NCBI GenBank assembly: GCA_910589185.1
Contig: CAJUSU010000001.1
Span: 1-64,000 of the forward strand
Length of the DNA: 64,000 nucleotides
Direction: 5' to 3'
Origin: an uncultured Clostridia bacterium
GTDB taxonomy: Bacteria; Bacillota; Clostridia; TANB77; CAG-508
Positions 57,594 through 64,000 of the stretch are shown piece by piece (position 1 is the stretch's first letter; each line of letters begins with the position of its first letter). Below the pieces are notes generated by a model. It worked only from the letters and a program-made list of their open reading frames with translations, was not told the DNA's origin and did not search any database. The position numbers and the translations under genes were made by a program.

Positions 57594-59804
57594 TTAATTT
57601 CCCATTGTTACTTTGATAATAGTTCCTTCTTCCACAGATGTTCCTTGAATAGGGTCCTGACTGACTACAATGCCAGAGCCAGTAACACTTAAGTTTAAGT
57701 TACTTTTCTTCAATTCTTCTTTTACTTGAGAAAGATTTTTGTTAATTAAGTTTGGTACTTTTTTAGAAACACGAGTATTTTCAGTTTCTGTATATAGTTT
57801 TATAATTGAGTCTTTTGTTAATTGAGAACCTTTTACAGGGAATTGATCTGTTACTAATTCATCAGATTTACCAGAAGTGCTACAAGTAAATCCAGCTTTT
57901 TCTAATATCTTCTTTGCCTCTGCAACAGTTTTATTTGTTACATTTGGTAAAGTAGTAGTATTACTAGTAGTGTTTTTAGTACTATCCACAGGAACTTGCA
58001 TATATGGCAAGATTTCTTTTAACATTTGCTGAGAGGCAATTGCAGCAATAGGGGTACCTACTGAATTAGCATTTCCTTTTGTAGGGTTATATAAAGTAAC
58101 AAGCATTACTATTTCTGGATTTTCTAATGGAGAAACAGATACGAAGGAAAAGGTAAGTCCTTCATCTGGATTTCCTGGGTCAGGTTCTGAAGTACCAGTT
58201 TTACCGCCAATAGAGTATCCCTTAATTTGTGCATATCTACCTGTACCATTTGTTACAACTGTTTCCATCATAGACAAGACTTCCTCAGCAGTTTCTTTGG
58301 AAATAACTTGTCTTACTTGAACTGGAGAAATAGTAGTAACTGCTCCATTATCTGTATTTTTCATTTCACTTACAATTCTAGGCTTCATAAGCATGCCATT
58401 ATTTGCTATACTAGATACTGCTGTAATCATTTGTAATGGTGTAATTTTAAATCTTTGCCCAAATGACATAGTAGCGAGTTCAATAGGCCCCACATTATCT
58501 ACATTCCAGAAAATAGGAGAACCATTTTCTTCAGCAGTTTCTATTCCTGTTTTTTGGAAGAGGCCAAAGGCGTCATAGTATTTATAGAATGTATTAGCCC
58601 CTACCTTTTGTCCTAATTGGATGAAAGATGGGTTACAAGAATGTGCTAAAGCATCTCTTAAACTTTGGTATCCATGTTTAGTACGGTGGGCACAGTTTAT
58701 ATTAATCCCAGCTACTGTTTGGTATCCTTTACAATAGTATACTTTAGACTTATCGGTACTTGCTTTATCTTCTTCTAAGGCAACAGCAGCAGATATAATT
58801 TTAAATACAGAACCAGGTTCATAAGTGTCTGAAACAGCACGATTACGATAGACAGAATATAATGTTTTTGTTTGGTCTTCAGAAGACATTTTTTTCCATT
58901 CTTTTTCTTTCAAATAACTTGGCATTTCAAAAGGAGTGTTTAGGTTATAGTCAGGGTAGGTAGCCATTGCTAAAATATCACCAGTTTTAGGATTCATAGC
59001 AATTACATTACCACCACGTTCACAACCGTTTTCAATACAGGCCTTTTTTAAGTATTTTTCTACAATGGCTTGAATATTAGCATCAATTGTTAAAGTAAGG
59101 TCATATCCGTTTTCAGCAGGAATATAAGTTTGATTTTCATCTGGTATAAAGTCTTGAAAAGCATCTTGAGAAGTAACTACTTTACCGGGTGTACCAGTTA
59201 AAATATTATCCCAATAAAGTTCTAGACCGTATAGACCTTGATTATCATTTCCGCAAAAGCCAATTAAAGACGAAGCCAAATTTTCATAGGGATAGGATCT
59301 TTTAGTATCTTCTTCAATGTTAATTCCACTTGAACACTGTTCTTCTTTCATCCAAGCTTTTAAAATGTCTACTTTATCTTTATCTACTTTTCTGACAATA
59401 GTCTCATAGGAATTTTCGCTAGATACCTTTTTTAAAACAGTTTCATAGTCTAATTCAAAAATATCTGAAAAAGCTTTTGCAACTTTTTCCTTTAAAGCCT
59501 TAGTAGCGCCTTCATCTAATTTGCCACCATTTAAGGCAACAATACTTTTAGGATTAATGGTGATAGTATCTACTGGTGCACTAACAGCAAGTGTTTTTCC
59601 ATTAGTGTCATAAATGGTACCTCTGTGTGGATTAACTAACCTACTAGTAATAAGTTGATTATACATTTGTTCCTTTAAATCAGCACCTTGTACAAATTGA
59701 AGAAAACCAAGACGAATGATTAGTAAAATTAGTAAAGCAAAAAATACTAACATAATTACTGTTAATTTTTTAGAAGTAGTATATAATTTTTTTACTCTGC
59801 TCAT
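57594..59804 (-). CDS. Class B penicillin-binding protein with two PASTA domains (SpoVD/PBP2x-like)
   Basis: 736 residues. A short cytoplasmic N-terminus and one membrane helix (about 14-35) lead to the PBP dimerisation domain ('NPHRGTIYDTNGKTLAVS' at about 54) and the transpeptidase. The active-site motifs are SVFK (about 330), SCN ('AHSCNPSF') and KTGTS (about 534). Two PASTA domains fill about 610-736 ('LPNVTNKTVAEAKKILEKAG' and 'VPNLINKNLSQVKEELKKSN'). The protein cross-links septal or spore-cortex peptidoglycan. PASTA domains occur in both PBP2x (division) and SpoVD (sporulation), so the choice is open; the gene is not in a division cluster here. AAGGAGG precedes the ATG. The HD-GYP gene lies 48 bases upstream on the same strand. 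Confidence 0.93.
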   Translation of the reverse strand: MSRVKKLYTTSKKLTVIMLVFFALLILLIIRLGFLQFVQGADLKEQMYNQLITSRLVNPHRGTIYDTNGKTLAVSAPVDTITINPKSIVALNGGKLDEGATKALKEKVAKAFSDIFELDYETVLKKVSSENSYETIVRKVDKDKVDILKAWMKEEQCSSGINIEEDTKRSYPYENLASSLIGFCGNDNQGLYGLELYWDNILTGTPGKVVTSQDAFQDFIPDENQTYIPAENGYDLTLTIDANIQAIVEKYLKKACIENGCERGGNVIAMNPKTGDILAMATYPDYNLNTPFEMPSYLKEKEWKKMSSEDQTKTLYSVYRNRAVSDTYEPGSVFKIISAAVALEEDKASTDKSKVYYCKGYQTVAGININCAHRTKHGYQSLRDALAHSCNPSFIQLGQKVGANTFYKYYDAFGLFQKTGIETAEENGSPIFWNVDNVGPIELATMSFGQRFKITPLQMITAVSSIANNGMLMKPRIVSEMKNTDNGAVTTISPVQVRQVISKETAEEVLSMMETVVTNGTGRYAQIKGYSIGGKTGTSEPDPGNPDEGLTFSFVSVSPLENPEIVMLVTLYNPTKGNANSVGTPIAAIASQQMLKEILPYMQVPVDSTKNTTSNTTTLPNVTNKTVAEAKKILEKAGFTCSTSGKSDELVTDQFPVKGSQLTKDSIIKLYTETENTRVSKKVPNLINKNLSQVKEELKKSNLNLSVTGSGIVVSQDPIQGTSVEEGTIIKVTMGN

Positions 59805-59819
59805 TGTACCTCCTTATAT

Positions 59820-59839
59820 CATAAGCAAAATTGCTTATG
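59820..59839 (-). other. Hairpin just before the PBP ribosome binding site
   Basis: CATAAGCAA/TTGCTTATG forms a perfect 9-bp palindrome with an AA centre, four bases from the AAGGAGG of the PBP gene. It has no T-run on the minus strand. It may be a transcript-stability or processing element between the HD-GYP and PBP genes. Confidence 0.4.
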
Positions 59840-59852
59840 GTGAATCTTTTGT

Positions 59853-60792
59853 TTAAACTCTCAATTTTTTGATAATTTTAATTTCATCATATAATTGCTT
59901 AATAACATTTTGTCTAATTATTAAAGCATTTTTATATTCTTCTAAAATTTGTGTATAGTTTTCGATTGTTTCGCCATCTTGCAATAGTAAGTGGATGCCC
60001 TCTAAATAATATTCTTTCGTTTTTTCCTTATTAGAAGCCTCCGCCTTTTTTTGATAACTTTGCATTAATTCTAAACGTTTGATTTGTTGTTTTAAATATT
60101 CTACATAGTCCATAACGCCACTAATTTCATATAGGGTGTCATCAATAACAACTTTAAAAAGTTTTTTCAAAATTAGCCCATTAATTTTGCCATCTTTTTC
60201 TTTTGATGCTAATTGATCTAAAGCGATGAATTTAGGATCTGGCTGGGCATCTTTGATTAATTCTTTTAATGTTTCAGAGATATTGACGTGTGTTTTATAT
60301 TGTCTCTTTGTAATTAAAGCATCATATTCATCTGCAACACGCACGATTTGAGCTTCATAGGGAATATCTTTTTTCTTAATTCCGCTTGGATATCCGAGAA
60401 CCATCTAATGCTTCGTGATGATCTAAAGCAGCTAGAGCATAAGGACGCAATTTTGGTTCTTGCATACATATTTTATAACCTAAAGTAGTATGCGTTTTCA
60501 TAATTTCATACTCCTCTTCAGTTAATTTATCAGGTTTATTTAAAATTTTAGTAGGAATTTGCATTTTTCCAACATCATGCAAATAGCCACAAATAGTACA
60601 GTGTATAGTAAAAGATTTTTTGCAATGTAAATATTCGCAAATTCTACAACATAGATTTGCTACATTTTCACTATGCTTTCTAGTAAAAAGATCAAGTCTT
60701 TCTAAAATGTCAAGTTGATAGCGGACAGTTTGCTCTAAATTGTAGGTTTTTAAATCTATAGGACTATAAAAGTCAATTTTTTCATTTTTCAT
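59853..60792 (-). CDS. HD-GYP domain protein (cyclic-di-GMP phosphodiesterase family), frameshifted
   Basis: The ATG at 60792 (AAGGTG upstream) opens an HD domain: 'KHSENVANLCCRI', 'GYLHDVGKMQIP', 'MKTHTTLGYKI', 'LAALDHHEALDGS'. The frame then breaks. Omitting one C on this strand (plus base 60396) joins 'DHHEALDGS' to 'GYPSGIKKKDIPYEAQIVRVADEYDALI', exactly the HD-GYP signature, and gives 313 residues. The C-terminal 90 residues are a helical charged region. Metal-binding HD and the GYP motif are complete once repaired. The family hydrolyses c-di-GMP, but no sensor domain or membrane helix is seen here. As with dnaB, the single-base break in an otherwise intact gene suggests a sequence error or recent mutation. 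Confidence 0.88.
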
Positions 60793-60829
60793 ATTTTCAC
60801 CTTATCTTCTTTTGTTATTTCTTAATGTA

Positions 60830-60858
60830 ATCATACTATAAAAGAGAAAAATTGGCAA
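60830..60858 (-). promoter_or_regulatory. Promoter of the HD-GYP / PBP pair
   Basis: On the minus strand: TTGCCA (plus 60853-60858), 17 bp, TATGAT (plus 60830-60835). Confidence 0.55.
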
Positions 60859-60920
60859 GTGGAAAATAAGGCGGTTCTAATTTTGAAAGAAATTTGAAAT
60901 CAAAGTGCTCAATTTTTTAC

Positions 60921-60949
60921 TTGCAACATGAAATAAATTGATATATAAT
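60921..60949 (+). promoter_or_regulatory. Promoter of the XRE regulator gene
   Basis: TTGCAA (60921-60926), 17 bp, TATAAT (60944-60949). The start codon is 115 bases downstream. TTGATAT occurs at 60938-60944, overlapping the -10 box, and again at 60983-60989, within the 8-bp palindrome TGATATCA (60984-60991). These could be operator sites for the regulator itself. Confidence 0.5.
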
Positions 60950-61063
60950 ACCCATATACTTCCTTTTATTTGAAGTGTCATTTTGATATCATATTTCCAT
61001 TAAAGACAAGAGCGAATGGCAATAGAAGCAATTTTTGAACGTTGAAAGAGGGAATATTATAAA

Positions 61064-61399
61064 ATGAGAAAGCAAAAGGAAATTATGATAGGCGATAAGC
61101 TAAAAGCACTTAGGAAAAGCTATGGATATACACAAGAAAAACTATCGGAATCAATTGAATGTTCAACAAGATATATTGGCAATATTGAGCAAAACAAGTC
61201 AAAACCATCTTATGAAATATTAGTGAAAATTTGTAACTTATTTCATGTGGGGACAGATACGATATTTAGTGAATACTTAGAAAAAGCAAGTAAAAAGAAT
61301 CAGGATTTGGGACTTGCGGGTTTTGAAAAATTGAAACCAGAAAATCAAGAAATGATTTTACATTTAATTGAATATTTTAATAGGAACAATGAAGAGTAA
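61064..61399 (+). CDS. XRE-family (HTH_3) transcriptional regulator
   Basis: 111 residues. The helix-turn-helix is in residues about 9-65: 'IGDKLKALRKSYGYTQEKLSESIECSTRYIGNIEQNKSKPSYEILVKICNLF' in segments, with the 'TQE.L......S..YI..IE' pattern of Cro/C1 proteins. The remaining 45 residues form a short helical tail typical of dimerisation regions in small XRE proteins. GAGGGA lies about 11 bases upstream. It stands alone on the plus strand, divergent from the HD-GYP gene. Target genes cannot be read from the sequence; autoregulation through the TTGATAT repeats is a guess. Confidence 0.9.
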   Translation: MRKQKEIMIGDKLKALRKSYGYTQEKLSESIECSTRYIGNIEQNKSKPSYEILVKICNLFHVGTDTIFSEYLEKASKKNQDLGLAGFEKLKPENQEMILHLIEYFNRNNEE

Positions 61400-61604
61400 T
61401 TTAAATGAACTAAAAAAGGAAGAAATAGAAAGGTAGGGTGCCATTTTGTGACATCATATTTTTCTATTTTTGTCTATTCTAGGAAGAAAGATATCCAAAG
61501 GTTCTTTTAGTAAATAAAAGGAAGTCTAGCATAAAAAGCAGAAAAGGGGGAACAGTAGTAATAAGGAGAGGAGGAAGCCTTTCTAGTAAAAGGCAAGTAC
61601 AAAT

Positions 61605-61745
61605 ATGAAAGATAGGAAAAAGGAAATCAATGAACTACTAAAAAAACTAGACGAAATGCTAAAAGAAAATAAGCCAAAAGAAGAGACAGAGAGTGTGATT
61701 AACGAACTAGAAAAACTATTAAAAGAATATCTAGAAGAAGAATAA
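61605..61745 (+). CDS. 46-residue charged coiled-coil peptide
   Basis: ATG 61605 to TAA 61745. The product is almost all Lys, Glu, Leu, Asn and Ile, in heptad-like spacing ('INELLKKLDEMLKEN', 'VINELEKLLKEYLEEE'), so one or two amphipathic helices are expected. A strong GGAGAGGAGG (61564-61573) lies 31 bases upstream; the hairpin GCCTTT/AAAGGC (61577-61594) would fold the spacer down to about 13 bases. It lies between the XRE regulator and the deaminase gene. I know no family; low-complexity chance coding is possible but the codon run is clean. Bases 61400-61560 show nothing else. Confidence 0.5.
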   Translation: MKDRKKEINELLKKLDEMLKENKPKEETESVINELEKLLKEYLEEE

Positions 61746-61817
61746 AATGACTTGAAAATAGTAAATAAATTAAATATAATGGGAGCATAATAAGAACTAA
61801 AAAATGGAGTGAAGAAA

Positions 61818-63116
61818 ATGCAAGATTTATTAATCAAAGGTGGAAGAGTATTACTATTTGAAGATAATGATGTAGTGATAGAAGAAAAGGATATACTAAT
61901 AAAAGATGGTAAGATTGTTCAAATAAAAGAGAAAATAGAAGAAGATAATATAAAAGTAATAGAGGCAGTAAATAATATTGTTATGCCAGGTCTTATTAAT
62001 ACACACGCTCATATTCCAATGAGCATTTTTAGAGAAACAACAGAAGGGTGCAAGTTATATGAATGGCTAAATGAAAAGATTTGGCCAAGGGAAGCAAAAT
62101 TGACGAAAGAAGATGTTTATTGGGCAAGTATGTTGTCCTGTTATGAAATGATTTCAACTGGGACAACGACGATTAATGATCAATATTTTGTGTCAGAGGG
62201 AATTAGAAAAGCAGTAGAGGATTGTAAAATAAGAGCTGTTATTACCAGAACCATTATGGATACGGATACAGATGGTAATTATGAGCAGAGAGCAGAAGAA
62301 TTTAAAGAGCTTTATGAAACGAGAGATAAAGATAATGATTTGATTACTTATTCTGTTGCACCGCACAGTTTATATACCTGCTCAGATGAATGTTTACAAG
62401 CAACTGCAGATTTAGCAAGAGAATATCATTTGCCAATTCATGTACATTTTTTAGAGAGTGTTGATGAAATTCAAGACATTCAAAAGCAACATGGAAAGAA
62501 AGCGATAGAAGTATTAAAGCAATATTTTGATGGAATTCATACTATTTTAGCACATGGAGTGCATTTAGATGACGAAGATATTAAGCAATTAAAAGCAATG
62601 GACTGTGGAATTGCCCACAATCCAATTTCAAATTTAAGATTAGGTTGTACAATAGCTGATACTACTAGATACTTGCAAGAAGGAATTAATGTAGCACTTG
62701 GAACAGATGGACAAGGCTCAGGAAGTAATTTAGATATGTTTGAAGCCATGAGAGTAGCTTGTTTAATTCAGGGTGGTATTCACGAAAACGAAGAGAGAAT
62801 CACTGCTAAAGATATGCTCAATATGGCAACTATCAATGGAGCAAAGTTATTAGGATTAGAGGATAAAGTAGGTAGCATAGAAGTAGGAAAAGATGCAGAT
62901 TTAATTTTAATAAATGTAGAAGAAAATTTGGATAATATTACTATGTTGCCAAATCTTAATGAAATAGCCAACTTAGTGTACAATACCAGTGGTAGAAATG
63001 TACAGACAACGATCGTAAAAGGTGAGGTACTAATGGAAAATAGGCAGATGAAAATTGGAAATGTGCAAGAAGTAATAGACCATTGCAAGGAAATTGCGAA
63101 GAGAATTGCACAATAA
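61818..63116 (+). CDS. mtaD: 5-methylthioadenosine / S-adenosylhomocysteine deaminase family amidohydrolase
   Basis: 432 residues from the ATG at 61818, which has GGAG eight bases before it; a GTG at 61809 overlaps that site and is rejected. The metal-dependent amidohydrolase barrel shows His63 and His65 ('NTHAHIPM'), 'HVHFLES', 'LAHGVHLDDED', 'AHNPISNLRLG' and 'GTDGQGSGSNLDMF'. These match MTA/SAH deaminases and the related TrzN/AtzA group; the 'NTHAH..MS..R' and 'GTDG..S...LD' phrases are typical. The likely reaction is deamination of MTA or SAH to the inosine analogue in methyl-cycle salvage. Substrate is inferred from family only. No dedicated promoter was identified. Confidence 0.87.
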   Translation: MQDLLIKGGRVLLFEDNDVVIEEKDILIKDGKIVQIKEKIEEDNIKVIEAVNNIVMPGLINTHAHIPMSIFRETTEGCKLYEWLNEKIWPREAKLTKEDVYWASMLSCYEMISTGTTTINDQYFVSEGIRKAVEDCKIRAVITRTIMDTDTDGNYEQRAEEFKELYETRDKDNDLITYSVAPHSLYTCSDECLQATADLAREYHLPIHVHFLESVDEIQDIQKQHGKKAIEVLKQYFDGIHTILAHGVHLDDEDIKQLKAMDCGIAHNPISNLRLGCTIADTTRYLQEGINVALGTDGQGSGSNLDMFEAMRVACLIQGGIHENEERITAKDMLNMATINGAKLLGLEDKVGSIEVGKDADLILINVEENLDNITMLPNLNEIANLVYNTSGRNVQTTIVKGEVLMENRQMKIGNVQEVIDHCKEIAKRIAQ

Positions 63117-63126
63117 AATTTAACTA

Positions 63127-63155
63127 TTGACAAAAAGCAAATTAATAAGTATAAT
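63127..63155 (+). promoter_or_regulatory. Promoter for short antisense RNA, TA locus 2
   Basis: TTGACA (63127-63132), 17 bp, TATAAT (63150-63155), full consensus. It points at the 3' end of the minus-strand small-peptide gene. Confidence 0.75.
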
Positions 63156-63161
63156 AAATAT

Positions 63162-63246
63162 AGAAATAGGAAGCCACAAAAGTGGTCGCCTGTTAAAATG
63201 GTATTAATACACACTCTAATCAGGAAGCAGAGTGTGTATTTGTTTT
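63162..63246 (+). ncRNA. Candidate antitoxin RNA, TA locus 2
   Basis: Expected RNA of about 80 bases. It has a small CCAC/GTGG hairpin (63174-63184) and ends in a 12-bp terminator stem, AATACACACTCT (63206-63217) with AGAGTGTGTATT (63229-63240), then TGTTTTA. The terminator overlaps the stop of the opposing gene. ACACACTCT (63209-63217) recurs at 63381-63389, so this RNA is also complementary to the toxin mRNA leader just above its Shine-Dalgarno. Confidence 0.6.
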
Positions 63247-63355
63247 ATTTGCTTAATATATGTACAAGTACAATAATTAAGGCAATTGTAATGATAGTTA
63301 CTGACACTAGGCCAGCAAAAAGTAAAATAACTAATTGTAATAACATATCTACCAT
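63245..63355 (-). CDS. 36-residue hydrophobic peptide, candidate type I toxin
   Basis: ATG at 63355, eight bases after AAAGGAGGTGA, an almost perfect match to the 16S anti-Shine-Dalgarno. The peptide begins MVDMLLQLVILLFAGLV and ends IIVLVHILSK: a short polar start, one long hydrophobic helix and a basic end. This is the size and shape of holin-like/Fst-like type I toxins. The gene has its own TTGACT-17-TATAAT promoter, a leader hairpin that sequesters the ribosome binding site, and a convergent antisense RNA. An inner ATG (63346) is a possible alternative start. No named family is assigned; the role is inferred from layout. Confidence 0.68.
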   Translation of the reverse strand: MVDMLLQLVILLFAGLVSVTIITIALIIVLVHILSK

Positions 63356-63363
63356 ACACATCA

Positions 63364-63378
63364 CCTCCTTTTAGGAGG
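63364..63378 (-). promoter_or_regulatory. Hairpin sequestering the toxin Shine-Dalgarno
   Basis: CCTCCT and AGGAGG are separated by three bases (plus 63364-63378). In the minus-strand mRNA the AGGAGG of the toxin pairs with an upstream CCUCCU. Type I toxin mRNAs often hold back translation in this way. Confidence 0.65.
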
Positions 63379-63411
63379 CGACACACTCTTGCATTTCCTA
63401 TTCCATATAAT

Positions 63412-63440
63412 ATTATACAGATAAGTAAAAAGTAAGTCAA
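63412..63440 (-). promoter_or_regulatory. Toxin promoter, TA locus 2
   Basis: On the minus strand: TTGACT (plus 63435-63440), 17 bp, TATAAT (plus 63412-63417). The leader is about 50 bases. Confidence 0.7.
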
Positions 63441-63492
63441 TAATTAAATTAAAAAATAAAACAAATTTTTTGTCGATAAGAAATAAAATCAC

Positions 63493-63521
63493 TTGCAAAT
63501 TTTAGTAAAATCCAGTATAAT
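63493..63521 (+). promoter_or_regulatory. Promoter of smc
   Basis: TTGCAA (63493-63498), 17 bp, TATAAT (63516-63521). Confidence 0.65.
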
Positions 63522-63554
63522 TAACTCGAATTTATAAGAATTTAGGTGAAAAAG

Positions 63555-64000
63555 TTGTATTTAAAAAGAATGGAATTGCAAGGTTTTAAATCCTTTGCAG
63601 ATAAAACAGTATTAGAATTTAAACCGGGTATCACTTCTGTAATTGGTCCAAATGGTTCAGGAAAAAGTAACATTTCAGATGCGATTCGTTGGGTACTTGG
63701 TGAACAAAGTATGAAATCCTTAAGAGGTGCAAAATCTGAGGATATTATTTTTGCGGGAACACAAGCTAGAAAATCACTAGGGTTTGCTGAAGTTTCTATT
63801 GTCATTGACAATTCAGATAGTAAATTACCAGTAGAATATACAGAAGTAACTGTGACCAGAAAAATTTATCGTAGCGGAGAAACAGGGTATTTTATTAACA
63901 AAACACCTTGCCGTTTGAAAGACATTTTGGAATTGTTCATGGATACTGGAATTGGAAAAGATGGATATAGTATCATTGGACAAGGTAAAATTGATGAGAT
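63555..64000 (+). CDS. smc: Chromosome segregation protein SMC, 3' end outside window
   Basis: The frame starts at TTG 63555, five bases after AGGTGA, and runs off the window after 148 codons. The N-terminal ATPase head is clear: 'MYLKRMELQGFKSFADKT', Walker A GPNGSGKS at residues 31-38, 'DAIRWVLGEQSMKSLRGAK', and 'YFINKTPCRLKDILELFMDTGIGKDGYSIIGQGKIDEI' in segments. This is the condensin SMC of Firmicutes, which compacts and segregates the origin regions with ScpAB. The remaining 1,000 or so residues lie beyond base 64000. Confidence 0.95.
   Translation, partial: MYLKRMELQGFKSFADKTVLEFKPGITSVIGPNGSGKSNISDAIRWVLGEQSMKSLRGAKSEDIIFAGTQARKSLGFAEVSIVIDNSDSKLPVEYTEVTVTRKIYRSGETGYFINKTPCRLKDILELFMDTGIGKDGYSIIGQGKIDE

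Noticed and set aside
63216..63440. 74-codon minus-strand frame overlapping the locus-2 toxin
   Set aside because: It is in a different frame from the peptide that has the perfect Shine-Dalgarno, and it would begin within the promoter.

Overview
The window is strongly AT-rich and carries Gram-positive housekeeping genes in a low-GC Firmicutes style. These include rpoB-rpoC, a gdpP / rplI / dnaB block, tilS-ftsH, a class B penicillin-binding protein with PASTA domains, a membrane sortase and smc. Shine-Dalgarno sites are AGGAGG-like, promoters are TTGACA-17-TATAAT-like, and rpoB, ftsH and smc appear to start with TTG. An anaerobic, probably gut-associated Clostridia member is the best guess; the sequence does not allow a species name.

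Layout. Bases 1-5549 are the 3' part of a large cell-surface protein built from bacterial Ig-like (Big_3-type) repeats in tandem units of about 1.05 kb. It ends in a proline-rich stalk, one membrane helix and a cytoplasmic tail. Bases 5550-6084 hold no gene but several good hairpins, one with a possible pseudoknot. A small membrane protein follows (6085-6570). Bases 6873-38204 are one giant gene of 10,443 codons. It encodes a signal peptide, then 17 modules of one seven-bladed RCC1 propeller plus one Big_2 Ig-like domain, then 23 cadherin-like beta-sandwich repeats, a carboxypeptidase-regulatory-like domain, a dockerin-like motif and a C-terminal M23 (LytM) peptidase domain with its zinc ligands intact.

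From 38205 to the end the window is chromosomal backbone with small accessory items: an SDR oxidoreductase, a Bax-inhibitor-1 family protein, a secreted CAP-domain protein, rpoB, rpoC, gdpP, a sortase, rplI, dnaB, tilS, ftsH, a small membrane protein, PBP and HD-GYP genes on the minus strand, an XRE regulator, a 46-codon charged ORF, an MTA/SAH deaminase and the start of smc. Two compact loci (38311-38586 and 63127-63440) have the full layout of type I toxin-antitoxin systems. Each has a minus-strand gene for a 30- or 36-residue hydrophobic peptide with its own promoter and AGGAGG, facing a convergent plus-strand promoter for a short RNA.

Five copies or half-copies of a REP/MITE-like palindrome (core GGGACGTTAGTTT inside a variable TGTC-N4 / N4-GACA stem) lie between genes. 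All four plus-orientation copies begin at the first base after a stop codon. Two conserved genes, dnaB and the HD-GYP gene, are each broken by one extra C in front of GG, which suggests consensus error or very recent mutation rather than old decay.
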